DNA of 64,000 nt from Eubacterium maltosivorans. Lineage in GTDB: Bacteria; Bacillota; Clostridia; Eubacteriales; Eubacteriaceae. The stretch covers positions 3,894,349-3,958,348 of the forward strand of contig NZ_CP029487.1 in assembly GCF_002441855.2 (NCBI RefSeq), given 5' to 3'. Position 1 is the stretch's first letter; each line of letters begins with the position of its first letter. This document shows, piece by piece, positions 51,963-60,869 of this stretch. A model generated the notes under the pieces. It searched no databases. It saw only the letters and a list, made by a program, of their open reading frames with translations, and was not told the origin of the DNA. A program made the translations under genes and the position numbers.

Positions 51963-52002
51963 GCCCACCCTGTTTAGAAAGAGGAAGACAAGCAGAGTGG
52001 GC
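51963..52002 (-). other. Intercistronic hairpin between corrinoid and MttB genes
   Basis: GCCCAC (51963-51968) and GTGGGC (51997-52002) pair, extended by CTG/CAG. It may tune the ratio of the abundant corrinoid protein to the methyltransferase. Confidence 0.45.
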
Positions 52003-52050
52003 AGGATTTTTTAGTTTAAGGATTTGTCAAAATGGTATGATTTTCAGCTT

Positions 52051-52671
52051 TTAAACCAGTGCTTTTGCTTTTTCGGCCGCAGTTGACGCATCGGCAGTGT
52101 AGATTGCGCTGATTTTTTCAGCGTAGGCTGGCGTTACCGGCGCGCCGCCGATCATATATTTAGCGTCGATGCCTGCGTCTTTACAGGTTTTGATAATTTC
52201 GTCCATGTAGGTCATGGTGGTTGTCAGCATGGCGGACATGGCCACAATATCTGCGTCGTTTTCTTTGGCAGCTTCAACAAAGGCTTCTTTTTTAGCGTCA
52301 ACACCAAGATTGACAACTTTGAAACCAGCGCTTTCAAGCATCATAACAACCAGGTTTTTGCCGATGTCGTGGAGGTCGCCTTTAACAGTGCCAATGACAA
52401 CAGTGCCCAGTGATGTAACGTCGCCTTCGGCCAGAAGCGGTTTGACAATGTCCATGCCGGCGTTCATGGCGCGGGCTGCCATTAAAACCTCAGGAACAAA
52501 CATTTCGCCGTTCGCAAACTTTTCACCGACAACATTCATGCCAGTCAGCAGGCCTTCATTGATAATTTCAAGAGGTGCTGCATTGCCAGATAGGGCGGCA
52601 TTAACTTCATTGACAACGCCGTTTTCATTTCCATTTACAACATAATCGCTGATCATTGCATAGTTACTCAT
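52051..52671 (-). CDS. Methyltransferase corrinoid protein (MttC/MtqC-like)
   Basis: A 206-residue protein highly similar to the one at 42629: helical cap with NEGLLTGMNVVGEKFANGEMFVPEVLMAARAMNAGM, then GDLHDIGKN (cobalt-ligand His), MMLESAGFKVVNLG and MSAMLTTTM. It should carry the methyl from the MttB enzyme at 50437 in the same operon. GAGGAT precedes the ATG. The high similarity of the two corrinoid proteins suggests that one UroD-type methyltransferase could serve both. Confidence 0.93.
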   Translation of the reverse strand: MSNYAMISDYVVNGNENGVVNEVNAALSGNAAPLEIINEGLLTGMNVVGEKFANGEMFVPEVLMAARAMNAGMDIVKPLLAEGDVTSLGTVVIGTVKGDLHDIGKNLVVMMLESAGFKVVNLGVDAKKEAFVEAAKENDADIVAMSAMLTTTMTYMDEIIKTCKDAGIDAKYMIGGAPVTPAYAEKISAIYTADASTAAEKAKALV

Positions 52672-52713
52672 AATTTTATCCTCACTTTTTCTAAATTTTA
52701 TAAAAGAATGTTT

Positions 52714-53757
52714 TTACAGGGCAAGCTTCTGGCCAATTCCCTTTTCAAGAGCGATATCGAAGATTGCGCGGGCAACCGTCATATCACAGACAGACATCCC
52801 GATATTGCTGCAGACAATCAATTCATCCTTGGAGGTACGGCCTTCGCTTAGGCCGGCGAGAATCTCGCCTGTCTGGCAGTAAACCTTTGGAAGACCTTTA
52901 TCAGCCGGGAAGTAACCCATCTCTGCAAACAGCTCATGCTCGTCGATGCTGTCGACAATGTATTTGTCTGCCCGGTACTGCGTTTTAAGGTCAAAGAAGG
53001 TGTTCATATCGCAGGGAACAATGGTCTGTCCGGCTGAGATCCACTCGTCCTTAACAACACATAAGGGATCCTTCAGGATGATAGTGGCTGAACTCATGAC
53101 TTCACATTTTTCAGCAATTTCCTGAGGCGAAGCGGCCTTGACGATTTCAACATCGATTTCAGGCTGAACAATTTTAATCAGGTTATCTGCAGCTGCTTCC
53201 ACGACATCATATACATAAATTTTTTTCAGTTTTTTAAGTGTTCTGGTGACATAGCGCACATGCTCAATCCCCTGTACACCACAGCCGAACATACCAAAGC
53301 TTTCAGCGTCTGGATGAAGGGCAGCGGCGGCCAGGACTGTAACGGCCGGTGTACGCATGGCGGTAATCCAGGCACAGTCCATCACTGCAACAGGAACGCC
53401 GGAAAGCACATCGTTCAATACCAAAAGGCCAGTCGTCTGTGGAAGATTATACTTTTTGGGATTGTTTGGGTAGCATTCGATCCATTTGCATCCAATGGCT
53501 CTTTGTTCTGGCACATAGGCTGGCATTGCATGGAAAAAGACTTCTGTCCAGGGATGGACGCCGATTTTTGCAGGCATCTCAAATTCTTTTTTTCCGTGGG
53601 AAATCAGCGTTTTCTTAGTGATATCCAGAATATCATCGCGGGTGAGGCCGATATTTTCACATTCTGGTTTTGTCAGATAAATGATTTCTTTGCCAATATC
53701 CAGTTTCTTTGCAATGTTTTCTCTGTCTTGTTCAAAATAAGCGTGATCAAAATTCAT
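52714..53757 (-). CDS. Ornithine cyclodeaminase/mu-crystallin family reductase
   Basis: A 347-residue Rossmann protein. ATG 53757 follows GGAGGG by seven bases. Family blocks: PAKIGVHPWTEVFFHAMPAYVPEQRAIGCKW, NDVLSGVPVAVMDCAWITAMRTPAVTVLAA, the nucleotide site FGMFGCGVQGIEHVRYV, and SSATIILKDPLC. Characterised members are ornithine cyclodeaminases, delta1-pyrroline-2-carboxylate reductases, N-methyl or imino-acid reductases and alanine dehydrogenases. In an operon with a corrinoid protein and an MttB enzyme, a cyclic imine or N-methyl-imine reductase or dehydrogenase seems most likely. Confidence 0.85.
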   Translation of the reverse strand: MNFDHAYFEQDRENIAKKLDIGKEIIYLTKPECENIGLTRDDILDITKKTLISHGKKEFEMPAKIGVHPWTEVFFHAMPAYVPEQRAIGCKWIECYPNNPKKYNLPQTTGLLVLNDVLSGVPVAVMDCAWITAMRTPAVTVLAAAALHPDAESFGMFGCGVQGIEHVRYVTRTLKKLKKIYVYDVVEAAADNLIKIVQPEIDVEIVKAASPQEIAEKCEVMSSATIILKDPLCVVKDEWISAGQTIVPCDMNTFFDLKTQYRADKYIVDSIDEHELFAEMGYFPADKGLPKVYCQTGEILAGLSEGRTSKDELIVCSNIGMSVCDMTVARAIFDIALEKGIGQKLAL

Positions 53758-53814
53758 ATATATTCCCTCCAAAAGTTGATAGATTAAAAAAGTTTATGTT
53801 TGCTGGCTAAGAGA

Positions 53815-53830
53815 CGCAATACTCGTGCCA
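53815..53830 (-). promoter_or_regulatory. Sigma54 promoter of the OCD-corrinoid-MttB operon
   Basis: The minus strand reads TGGCACG-AGTA-TTGCG with correct spacing, 58 bases before the OCD start. Confidence 0.88.
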
Positions 53831-53966
53831 ACCTTTTTGCTTTTCGTAAAAAGAAAAGGTCTTAAACTTTGATTACCTAATAAATAACAACGAAAAAGTA
53901 TTTTCAGAAAAGTGTTAAGAAAAAAATCAAAGAGAACGCTGAACCAAAAATGCGTATCAAAACCGG

Positions 53967-54101
53967 ACATTTTTTTGACAAATAATAACAATTTTTACAT
54001 TTTTTGACAAAACTAAAAAGATTACCACCGTTTTTTTGTTATTTTTTTAACGTTTTTGGCGAGTGTAAAAAATGTCAAAATAATTTTTACATTTTTTGAC
54101 A
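53967..54101. promoter_or_regulatory. Shared enhancer region with four TGTCA-A/T-rich-TGT sites
   Basis: ACATTTTTTTGACA (53967-53980), ACATTTTTTGACA (53997-54009), TGTAAAAAATGTCA (54064-54077, inverted) and ACATTTTTTGACA (54089-54101). They lie 137-287 bases from one sigma54 promoter and 166-300 from the other, the usual distance for enhancer sites. The stretch 53831-54266 holds no gene. Confidence 0.65.
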
Positions 54102-54266
54102 AAGCTGACGTTTTTTATTCAAATAATTTAATACGTTTTCAATCGAAAATCTTTCTTAATAAACTGGAATAAAATTTTGTGGCAGGCAGGAAGCTTTTGT
54201 ATATAAAGGTTAGAAAATCATTAATCCCGGATAAGACTACTGCTTTTTCAAAAAATTTTACGAATA

Positions 54267-54282
54267 TGGCACGGGTCTTGCA
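54267..54282 (+). promoter_or_regulatory. Sigma54 promoter of the MttB-BCCT operon
   Basis: TGGCACG-GGTC-TTGCA is an exact consensus match, 70 bases before the MttB start. Confidence 0.9.
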
Positions 54283-54351
54283 TTAACATCACTCCAAAAG
54301 GTTTATGTTAAAACGATCGCATTTGTTGATCAAAAGAAAAAGGAGAAAACG

Positions 54352-55806
54352 ATGGATAACTTATGCAACTACACAAGTAGACAACAATTAGGTATTGAAG
54401 TTTTTAACGATGATCAATGCGCAATGATTCATCAGGCAATTTTAGAGGTGTTAAAGGAAGTCGGGGTTGATGTTTATAATGACAAGGCGCTGGAAATTCT
54501 AAAAAAAGCAGGAGCCTTCGTTGATGGCAGACGCGTTCGATTCCCTGCTGCAATGGTTGAGAGTGCTATAAAATCCGCGCCTTCTCAGGTAACTCTTTAT
54601 TCCCAGGATATGGAATCCAAGATGATCCTTGGCGGCAAGCGTTTTTATTACGGACCTGGACCAACCGTTATCAATACGCTGGACCCATATACCGGAGAAA
54701 GAAAAATTCCTCATTATGAAGATACCTGCAAGGCTGTGAAGGTAATGGATGCCCTTCCGAATATTGACTATCTGATGGACTTTGGAACCATTGATGGTGT
54801 TGAAACCAGCGTTTTAGATGTCTATTGCTTTAAGGCGATGTTTGAAAACTCTCCGAAGCCAATCTTACACTGGGCATATAACCGAGACAATGTTCAGGCA
54901 ATGATCGATATGGGCGCAAAAGTTCGCGGCAGTTATGAAGAGCTTGAAAAGTATCCATTCTTCTCTGTTTATTCCGAACCGATCACTCCGCTGATTCACG
55001 AAAACGAAGGCCTGGATGTTATGATGACCATGGCAGAGCACGGGCTGCCAGCTGTTTACACCTCCGCTGCTCAGGCAGGCATGACTGCACCGGTTACACT
55101 GGCGGGAACGATGGTAGTCGAGCTGGCGGAATCCCTGTCCGGTCTGGTAATCAATCAGCTGATCAAAGAAGGTGCGCCTTATATTATGGGCGGCGTCTGT
55201 ACTTGTGTGGATATGTCCTCAATGCAGATTACCTACAGCTCACCAGAATTTAACCTGCTGCAGGGTGGTCTGAGCAAGATGTCTCAGTTTTATAACCTTC
55301 CGGTATTCACAACGGCCGGCTGTTCAGATTCCAAATGTCTCGACCAGCAGCATGGTATTGATCAGGCAACCAGTATCCTCATGTCTGCGCTTTACGGCGG
55401 TAATTTAATCCACGATGTCGGATATATGGAATCTGGCCTGTTAACCTCTATGGAAGCCCTTGTCATCGCGGATGAGATCATTGGACAGACCAAGCAGATC
55501 ATCCGCGGTATCGAAGTGACAGACGAGTCTTTGGCTGTCAATATTATCAAGAATGTCGGACCAGGCGGAAACTTCTTAGCTGAACGCCAGACTTTTGAAA
55601 AGTTTAAAACCGAATGGTGGCTGCCACAGTTATTTAACCGAAAAGTGTACACCAACTGGGAAGCAGATGGAAAGCCAGAGCTTAAAGACCTCGCCAATGC
55701 GAAAGTCAGAGATATTCTTGAAAATCATCAGCCTAAAACAATCCCGTCAGATGTCAGCAAGGACTGCGACGATATCCTGAAAGCTTTAATCGCTAAATAC
55801 AATTAA
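54352..55806 (+). CDS. MttB superfamily quaternary amine methyltransferase (non-pyrrolysine)
   Basis: A 484-residue member with AAGGAG before the ATG. Motifs: IHQAILEVLKEVGVDVYNDKA, YSEPITPLIHENEGLDVMM, MTAPVTLAGTMVVELAESLSG, SSPEFNLLQGGLSKMSQFYNLPVFTTAGCSDSKCLDQQ, HDVGYMESGLLTSMEALVIADE, GPGGNFLAERQTFEKFKTEWWLPQL. The GCSDSK loop groups it with the member at 28138. It shares an operon with the BCCT carrier that follows, and probably depends on the corrinoid protein of the divergent operon at 52051. Substrate unknown. Confidence 0.91.
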   Translation: MDNLCNYTSRQQLGIEVFNDDQCAMIHQAILEVLKEVGVDVYNDKALEILKKAGAFVDGRRVRFPAAMVESAIKSAPSQVTLYSQDMESKMILGGKRFYYGPGPTVINTLDPYTGERKIPHYEDTCKAVKVMDALPNIDYLMDFGTIDGVETSVLDVYCFKAMFENSPKPILHWAYNRDNVQAMIDMGAKVRGSYEELEKYPFFSVYSEPITPLIHENEGLDVMMTMAEHGLPAVYTSAAQAGMTAPVTLAGTMVVELAESLSGLVINQLIKEGAPYIMGGVCTCVDMSSMQITYSSPEFNLLQGGLSKMSQFYNLPVFTTAGCSDSKCLDQQHGIDQATSILMSALYGGNLIHDVGYMESGLLTSMEALVIADEIIGQTKQIIRGIEVTDESLAVNIIKNVGPGGNFLAERQTFEKFKTEWWLPQLFNRKVYTNWEADGKPELKDLANAKVRDILENHQPKTIPSDVSKDCDDILKALIAKYN

Positions 55807-55821
55807 GAAGGTGTGTATCTC

Positions 55822-55853
55822 GAATTAAGGCAGATGACAATCTGCCTTAATTC
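55822..55853 (+). other. 14-base perfect intercistronic hairpin
   Basis: GAATTAAGGCAGAT (55822-55835) pairs with ATCTGCCTTAATTC (55840-55853). There is no T tract. It may stabilise the MttB message or lower carrier expression. Confidence 0.65.
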
Positions 55854-55904
55854 CTCTATAATGTTCCTTGTGGCATAAAATGAATTATGAAAGTGAGGGG
55901 AAAA

Positions 55905-57566
55905 ATGGATAAGCAGCAAACAACAGAAAAGAAGGGATTCTTTGATATTGTAAATAAATGGGTATTCTTTTCATCAGGAATCGCCCTTGTTATTTTTGTG
56001 GCTTTTGGCTGCATTGCACCGCAGACCTTTGCCAATGGTGCCAATGCGGCATTGAATTTTGTTCTGAAATATTTTTCGTGGTTTATTACACCGGCCGCTT
56101 TCTTTATGGTTATCTTCTGCCTGTGGGCCGGCTTCAGTAAATTTGGTAAAATCAAGCTGGGGGGGCCTGATGCAAAGCCCAAAATGAGCAAACCGGTTTG
56201 GTTTGCCATCGCTTTAACCTCTGGGATTGCTGTCGGCATCAATTATTATGGCGTTTATGAACCCATCAGCTTTGTTTACAATCCTCCGGCATTCCTGGGT
56301 GTAGAACCCCTGTCCTCCGGTGCGATTCTGAACGCTTTAAAATATACCTTTCTGCATTGGTGTCTGCATCCCTATGCCATCTACACGACCGCGGGACTTT
56401 GCGTGGTATTTTTAATCTACAATGCGAAAAAGCGTTACCGCGTCTGCACATCCCTGTATCCGCTTTTGGGTGAAAAAACCTATGGCGGCATCGGCAATTT
56501 TATCGATGCTGTTGCTATTTTTGCAATTATCGGCGGGATCGCCACATCTCTGGGCTTCGCGACTCTGCAGATCGCCCGCGGGCTGGATACGATTATCGGC
56601 TTTGAGAGCAATATGGTCAATTGGCTGATTATTATCGCCATCATGACGGTGTTTTACACAGCTTCCAGTATTTCTGGACTGCACAAAGGGATTACCTATA
56701 TCAGTAATCTGAACACTGTTTTATACTTCTTCGTTTTAATCTTTTCATTCATTGTAGTTGATCCCATTGGCGTTACGGAGTTAACCATTACCGCCATTGG
56801 CCAGTACTTTAATGAATTTATTAATCTTTCTCTGTTTCTAGACCCAATTGCCAGAACCGGCTGGGTAGGAGCAAACAATGTATTCTTCAATACCTGGTGG
56901 ATGGTCTTTGCGCCGCTGATTGGTTTATTCCTGGTCAAACTGGCTTATGGCCGGACAATTCGGGAATTTGTCACAGTTAATCTGATTGCGCCAGTGGTAT
57001 TCTCCTTTGTATGGTTCGGCGTGTTTGGCGGCGGCAGCATTATTCTTGAAAAATTTTTCGGAACAAGCATTGGACAAATCGTTGAACAGGTAGGCTCAGA
57101 TATGGCTCTCTACGCGTTCTTTAACCAGCTGCCCTGGAGCAAATTTATGAACGTTATTGCCCTGCTCATTGTTATCCTGTCATTTGTTACCCTTGCCGAA
57201 TCAATGACTATGTCTATTTCGGCCATGACGCTTAAGGAATTTGAAGATGAAACCGGTGAAGCAAGTCCTCCGAGAATCGTCAGTATTTTCTGGGGCGCTA
57301 TCATGGCTCTGGCGGCATACACCCTGCTGATTTCCGGCGGAACAGACGCTTTGCAGACTTCCGTTATTGTCTGTGGGCTGCCGCTATGTGTGATTATGGT
57401 CTTTATGATGGCGTCATTTTTCAAATCGATGAAACGGCTTGACGAATATGATATTTACAGTAAAGGCGACCTTTCTGTTTATGATACGGCTGAGAAGGAG
57501 CGGCTGGAAAGGATCGCCGCAGCTGAAGCAGAGGCCAGTGGAAATAGTGTTGAGAAAATTGAGTGA
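55905..57566 (+). CDS. BCCT family betaine/carnitine/choline transporter
   Basis: A 553-residue twelve-helix carrier. ATG 55905 has GAGGGG just upstream; ATG 55887 has none. The glycine-rich helix reads TSGIAVGINYYGVYEPISFVYN, with Asn-Tyr-Tyr where most BCCTs have a (V/M)(F/Y)(W/Y)G-AEP core. The substrate-box helix reads VFFNTWWMVFAPLIGLFLVKLAYGRTIREF. These changes suggest a somewhat different substrate. It is in the operon of the MttB gene at 54352. A terminator follows. Confidence 0.92.
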   Translation: MDKQQTTEKKGFFDIVNKWVFFSSGIALVIFVAFGCIAPQTFANGANAALNFVLKYFSWFITPAAFFMVIFCLWAGFSKFGKIKLGGPDAKPKMSKPVWFAIALTSGIAVGINYYGVYEPISFVYNPPAFLGVEPLSSGAILNALKYTFLHWCLHPYAIYTTAGLCVVFLIYNAKKRYRVCTSLYPLLGEKTYGGIGNFIDAVAIFAIIGGIATSLGFATLQIARGLDTIIGFESNMVNWLIIIAIMTVFYTASSISGLHKGITYISNLNTVLYFFVLIFSFIVVDPIGVTELTITAIGQYFNEFINLSLFLDPIARTGWVGANNVFFNTWWMVFAPLIGLFLVKLAYGRTIREFVTVNLIAPVVFSFVWFGVFGGGSIILEKFFGTSIGQIVEQVGSDMALYAFFNQLPWSKFMNVIALLIVILSFVTLAESMTMSISAMTLKEFEDETGEASPPRIVSIFWGAIMALAAYTLLISGGTDALQTSVIVCGLPLCVIMVFMMASFFKSMKRLDEYDIYSKGDLSVYDTAEKERLERIAAAEAEASGNSVEKIE

Positions 57567-57573
57567 TGGAATA

Positions 57574-57602
57574 AAGGGGTGGATTCGTTCGCCCCTTTTA
57601 TC
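57574..57602 (+). terminator. Terminator of the MttB-BCCT operon
   Basis: AAAGGGG (57574-57580) pairs with CCCCTTT (57593-57599), then T. Confidence 0.8.
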
Positions 57603-57672
57603 CAATTTTTAAAATTGTTATAATGATTGCAGCGACTTAGTTTTCAAACGGTTTCTAAAGGAGGTATTGATA

Positions 57673-59430
57673 ATGACAAAAATAGACAAAAAAGTAAACG
57701 ATACAATTCAGGAATTCATCGATTTTATTGATTTAAGATACAAGGGTCTGGTTATAACAGACCAGTTTAGTAAAATTGTCAAATTCAATGACCGCTTTTT
57801 AGAAATTTTTCATTTAAATGTTAGCGATACTCTGGAAATTCATCTTGAGGAGCTGTTTTTGAAGTATGGAATTGATGAGGACTCTGAATACTTCTATGAT
57901 CTTGATAAAAACCAGGTGAATGTCCGGTTTAAGAGCATGAATTTTGGAGAAGAAACGAAGCTGAATATCTGGATTTTTGAGGTGGTAGGTTTGGAGAATG
58001 CCCGAATCAGCCTTTTGGAAACCATTGTGCAGTTCAGTAAGGATGGGATTCACGCCGTTAATCAGGATGGTAAGATAATCGTTTATAATGAGGCTCAGGG
58101 AAAAATCGATAACTATGAGCCTTCACAAGTTATCGGCAGGCACGCCATGGATATCTACGCGCTGGATTATGAATCCAGTCTGCTTTTAAGAGTGCTGAAA
58201 ACACAAAAGCCAATCGAAAATGTGAGACAAGGCTACTATACCAAGGCAGGGACCTTCGTGGATTGTGTGACCTCAGTGATTCCGCTTTATTATCATGGAA
58301 AGATATTCGGCTCAGCTGCTATTGTCCGTGACTACAATGGGATTCTTCAGACGCTGGATGAAGAGAAAAAACAAACCAGCAAAGAGCGGATCAAAACGAT
58401 CACCACTCAGCCAAACTATGAGTCAAAACAGACACGCTATACCTTCGACAGTATTATCACAGTGAATCCGGAGCTGGCGAAAAGCATCCAGTCCGCCAAA
58501 CAGGCCGCCCAGACCGATTCCAATATCCTGATCATTGGCGAAACCGGGACAGGGAAGGAAATGTTTGCCCAGAGTATCCACGCCTACAGTACAAGGAGAG
58601 ACAAGCCGTTTCTGGCCATTAACTGCGCGGCCATACCAGAATCGCTGCTGGAAGGCCTGCTGTTCGGGACGACAAAAGGTTCCTTTACCGGCGCGACCGA
58701 CAAGCCGGGACTTTTTGAGGAAGCGGACGGCGGAACTATTTTTCTGGATGAAATCAATTCCATGTCCCTGTTTCTTCAGTCAAAGCTTTTAAGAGTTTTG
58801 GAGGAACGGACCGTCACACGCCTTGGATCAAACAAAATGATCCATGTAAGTGCGCGGATCATTTCAAGCTGTAATGAAAATCCTGCACAGGCGATTCAGG
58901 ATAATAATTTCAGAAGCGACCTTTTTTACCGGCTGGCTGTTGTCTATATTGTAATCCCGTCACTGAGGATGCGCTTGGATGATGTAAGCCTGCTGACGAA
59001 ATATTTTATCGAGATGTATAATAAACAGTTCGATAAAAAAATCATTGGAGTCGATTCAGAAGTTAAACAGCTTTTCGATCATTACAGCTGGCCTGGAAAT
59101 GTCAGACAGCTCCGCCATCTTTTGGAATCCGCCATGAACGTTATCGATCCGGATGAGACCTATATTGGTATAAGGCATCTGCCCAAATACATTTTGGGTG
59201 AGGATAAAATCGGAAATTACGAAGGGCAGCCGGAACAGCCTGGCGAGATACGGACATCAGTCTCGATTGACAAAGGACAGAATATTTTTGAGGAATTGAA
59301 GGAAAAAGAGAAAGAGTTTATAATCGAAAGCCTGACCAAAAATGGCGGGAATATCGCGAAAACCGCCAAGCAGATGGGCATGAGCCGACAGAAGCTATAC
59401 TATAAGCTTAAAAAATATAATTTAAAATAA
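57673..59430 (+). CDS. Sigma54 enhancer-binding regulator with two PAS-like domains
   Basis: A 585-residue activator. ATG 57673 lies eight bases after AAAGGAGG. Two sensor segments precede the AAA+ domain: an unusual N-terminal PAS-like part (about 1-110) and a standard PAS (about 115-225: FSKDGIHAVNQDGKIIVYNE, AAIVRDYNGIL). AAA+ motifs: GETGTGKEMFAQSIH, GSFTGA, GGTIFLDEIN, FRSDLFYRLAVVYI. The Fis-type end reads NIAKTAKQMGMSRQKLYYKL. It lies next to the two divergent sigma54 operons (53815 and 54267) and is the best candidate to bind the four enhancer sites between them. Confidence 0.92.
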   Translation: MTKIDKKVNDTIQEFIDFIDLRYKGLVITDQFSKIVKFNDRFLEIFHLNVSDTLEIHLEELFLKYGIDEDSEYFYDLDKNQVNVRFKSMNFGEETKLNIWIFEVVGLENARISLLETIVQFSKDGIHAVNQDGKIIVYNEAQGKIDNYEPSQVIGRHAMDIYALDYESSLLLRVLKTQKPIENVRQGYYTKAGTFVDCVTSVIPLYYHGKIFGSAAIVRDYNGILQTLDEEKKQTSKERIKTITTQPNYESKQTRYTFDSIITVNPELAKSIQSAKQAAQTDSNILIIGETGTGKEMFAQSIHAYSTRRDKPFLAINCAAIPESLLEGLLFGTTKGSFTGATDKPGLFEEADGGTIFLDEINSMSLFLQSKLLRVLEERTVTRLGSNKMIHVSARIISSCNENPAQAIQDNNFRSDLFYRLAVVYIVIPSLRMRLDDVSLLTKYFIEMYNKQFDKKIIGVDSEVKQLFDHYSWPGNVRQLRHLLESAMNVIDPDETYIGIRHLPKYILGEDKIGNYEGQPEQPGEIRTSVSIDKGQNIFEELKEKEKEFIIESLTKNGGNIAKTAKQMGMSRQKLYYKLKKYNLK

Positions 59431-59468
59431 GACTGCGGAGGTATGTTTGGAAAAGTAAGGGGAGAAAA

Positions 59469-60368
59469 ATGTTTAAGGGAATCATTATTGCTGTGATCGG
59501 CGCTATGGCCTATGGCTTTATTTCACTTTTCACTAAGAATCTGGTCAATCTGTCAGTAACCAGCGATACCATACTGGTCAGCCGGTTTTTGATTATTTTT
59601 CTGGTGATCGGCGCTTATCTGTCAGTCAGGAAAAAGCTTGTAAAGCCCACAAAGAGTCAGGTTAAGGATTTGCTGATATACGGCGTTATCGGTTATGGTG
59701 GAGCGATTTTTCTGCTGGCCGAATCCTATATCTTCATGCCTATGAGTCAGGCCACCATGATTCACTTTTCATATCCGTTGTTTGTCGCGCTTTTTATGGT
59801 TGTTTTTTATAAGGAGAAAATGACCGGCGTAAAGGCTATTGCTCTGGTTCTGACCTGTCTGGGGATTGCATTTCTCATGGAATTTAATTTTACAGTAAAC
59901 CCTGTGGGAATGCTCATCGCACTTTTATCCGGTGCGGCCTTTGGTCTTTATATGGTCAGTGTCAGTGAAAGCAGTATCAAAGAGCTGGACCCGCTTAACT
60001 TGCTTTTTTATCTGGCGCTGGTGGTGGTACTTGTGTTTGGTGCCTGGGGCATGATAAAAGGAGAACTTCACCTTGTCAGTCTCGAGTCCGCTGCTTATCT
60101 GTCAATGCTGGGGGTGGCCGTTTTGTCGATTATCGGTATTGGCTTTTCGACGGTTGCCATTCGTGCCATTGGTCCGACCTATGCGGCGATGATCTGTGTG
60201 CTTGAGCCTGTAGTGGCGCTTTTGTGCGGTGTTGTCATTTTCAGGGAGCCTCTGACAGCCTACAGTTTTCTGGGGAGCCTGATGATGTTTGCGGTTATTC
60301 TGCTTATCGCCTTTGAAGGGTATTTTAGAAAGAAAAAATCAGAAAGAGGGAATAATAATGGAAACTGA
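59469..60368 (+). CDS. EamA/DMT family transporter
   Basis: A 299-residue ten-helix protein paralogous to the one at 45896. Signatures: MPMSQATMIHFSYPLFVALFMVVFYKEKMT (about 87-116) and GPTYAAMICVLEPVVALLCGVVIFREPLT (about 237-265). AGGGGAG precedes the ATG. It starts 38 bases after the regulator and its end overlaps the next gene by 11 bases. It may export a demethylated product. A MetH-activation-like gene follows one gene later, as at 45896-47447. Confidence 0.88.
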   Translation: MFKGIIIAVIGAMAYGFISLFTKNLVNLSVTSDTILVSRFLIIFLVIGAYLSVRKKLVKPTKSQVKDLLIYGVIGYGGAIFLLAESYIFMPMSQATMIHFSYPLFVALFMVVFYKEKMTGVKAIALVLTCLGIAFLMEFNFTVNPVGMLIALLSGAAFGLYMVSVSESSIKELDPLNLLFYLALVVVLVFGAWGMIKGELHLVSLESAAYLSMLGVAVLSIIGIGFSTVAIRAIGPTYAAMICVLEPVVALLCGVVIFREPLTAYSFLGSLMMFAVILLIAFEGYFRKKKSERGNNNGN

Positions 60369-60849
60369 AGCGAAAAAGGTATATGATTTTTTGGACGGGC
60401 TTGGTGTAGAGTATCAGGTAATTGAGCATCCGCCTGTGTACACCTGTGATGAACTGGAGCAATATATGGATGGCGTGAAAGGGGCGCACTGTAAAAACCT
60501 TTTACTGCGCAACAAAAAAGGGAACCGGCACATCCTGGTGATTCTGGAAGAGTCAAAACAGATGAATATCAAGGAATTTGGCAAACAGATTGGAATCAGC
60601 AATCTGAGCTTTGCTTCTGAGGAACGGCTTCTCAAATATCTGGGCGTCACCACCGGAGCCGTCTCTGTTTTTGGTATTATTAATGATCAGGAGCATGAGG
60701 TAGAGGTTTATATTGACCAGGACGTCGTGGATCAGGACTTTGTGAACTTTCACCCCAATGTCAATACAGCCACAGTTCACTTTAGTGTAGAAGGTCTGAA
60801 AAAGTTTTTGGGGGCCTGCGGTAATCCGGTGCAGATTGTTCATGTTTGA
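60358..60849 (+). CDS. Ala-tRNA(Pro) deacylase, ProXp-ala/PrdX (YbaK-like)
   Basis: A 163-residue trans-editing enzyme. ATG 60358 has GAGGG upstream and overlaps the EamA gene by 11 bases. The YbaK/INS pattern is visible: VIEHPPVYTCDEL, GAHCKNLLLRNKKGNRHILVIL, LSFASEERLLKYLGVTTGAVSVFGIIND, VYIDQDVV and FHPNVNTATVHFS. The family clears Ala wrongly attached to tRNA-Pro. PrdX genes often sit in proline reductase clusters. Its place here hints at a proline-like substrate for the neighbouring enzymes, but this is weak. Confidence 0.87.
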   Translation: METEAKKVYDFLDGLGVEYQVIEHPPVYTCDELEQYMDGVKGAHCKNLLLRNKKGNRHILVILEESKQMNIKEFGKQIGISNLSFASEERLLKYLGVTTGAVSVFGIINDQEHEVEVYIDQDVVDQDFVNFHPNVNTATVHFSVEGLKKFLGACGNPVQIVHV

Positions 60850-60869
60850 AAAGAAATTGAGAGGAAAAG

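Noticed and set aside
28138-55806. Pyrrolysine (in-frame TAG) in the MttB genes
   Set aside because: All five frames are full length with no internal TAG, and no pyl genes are in the window.
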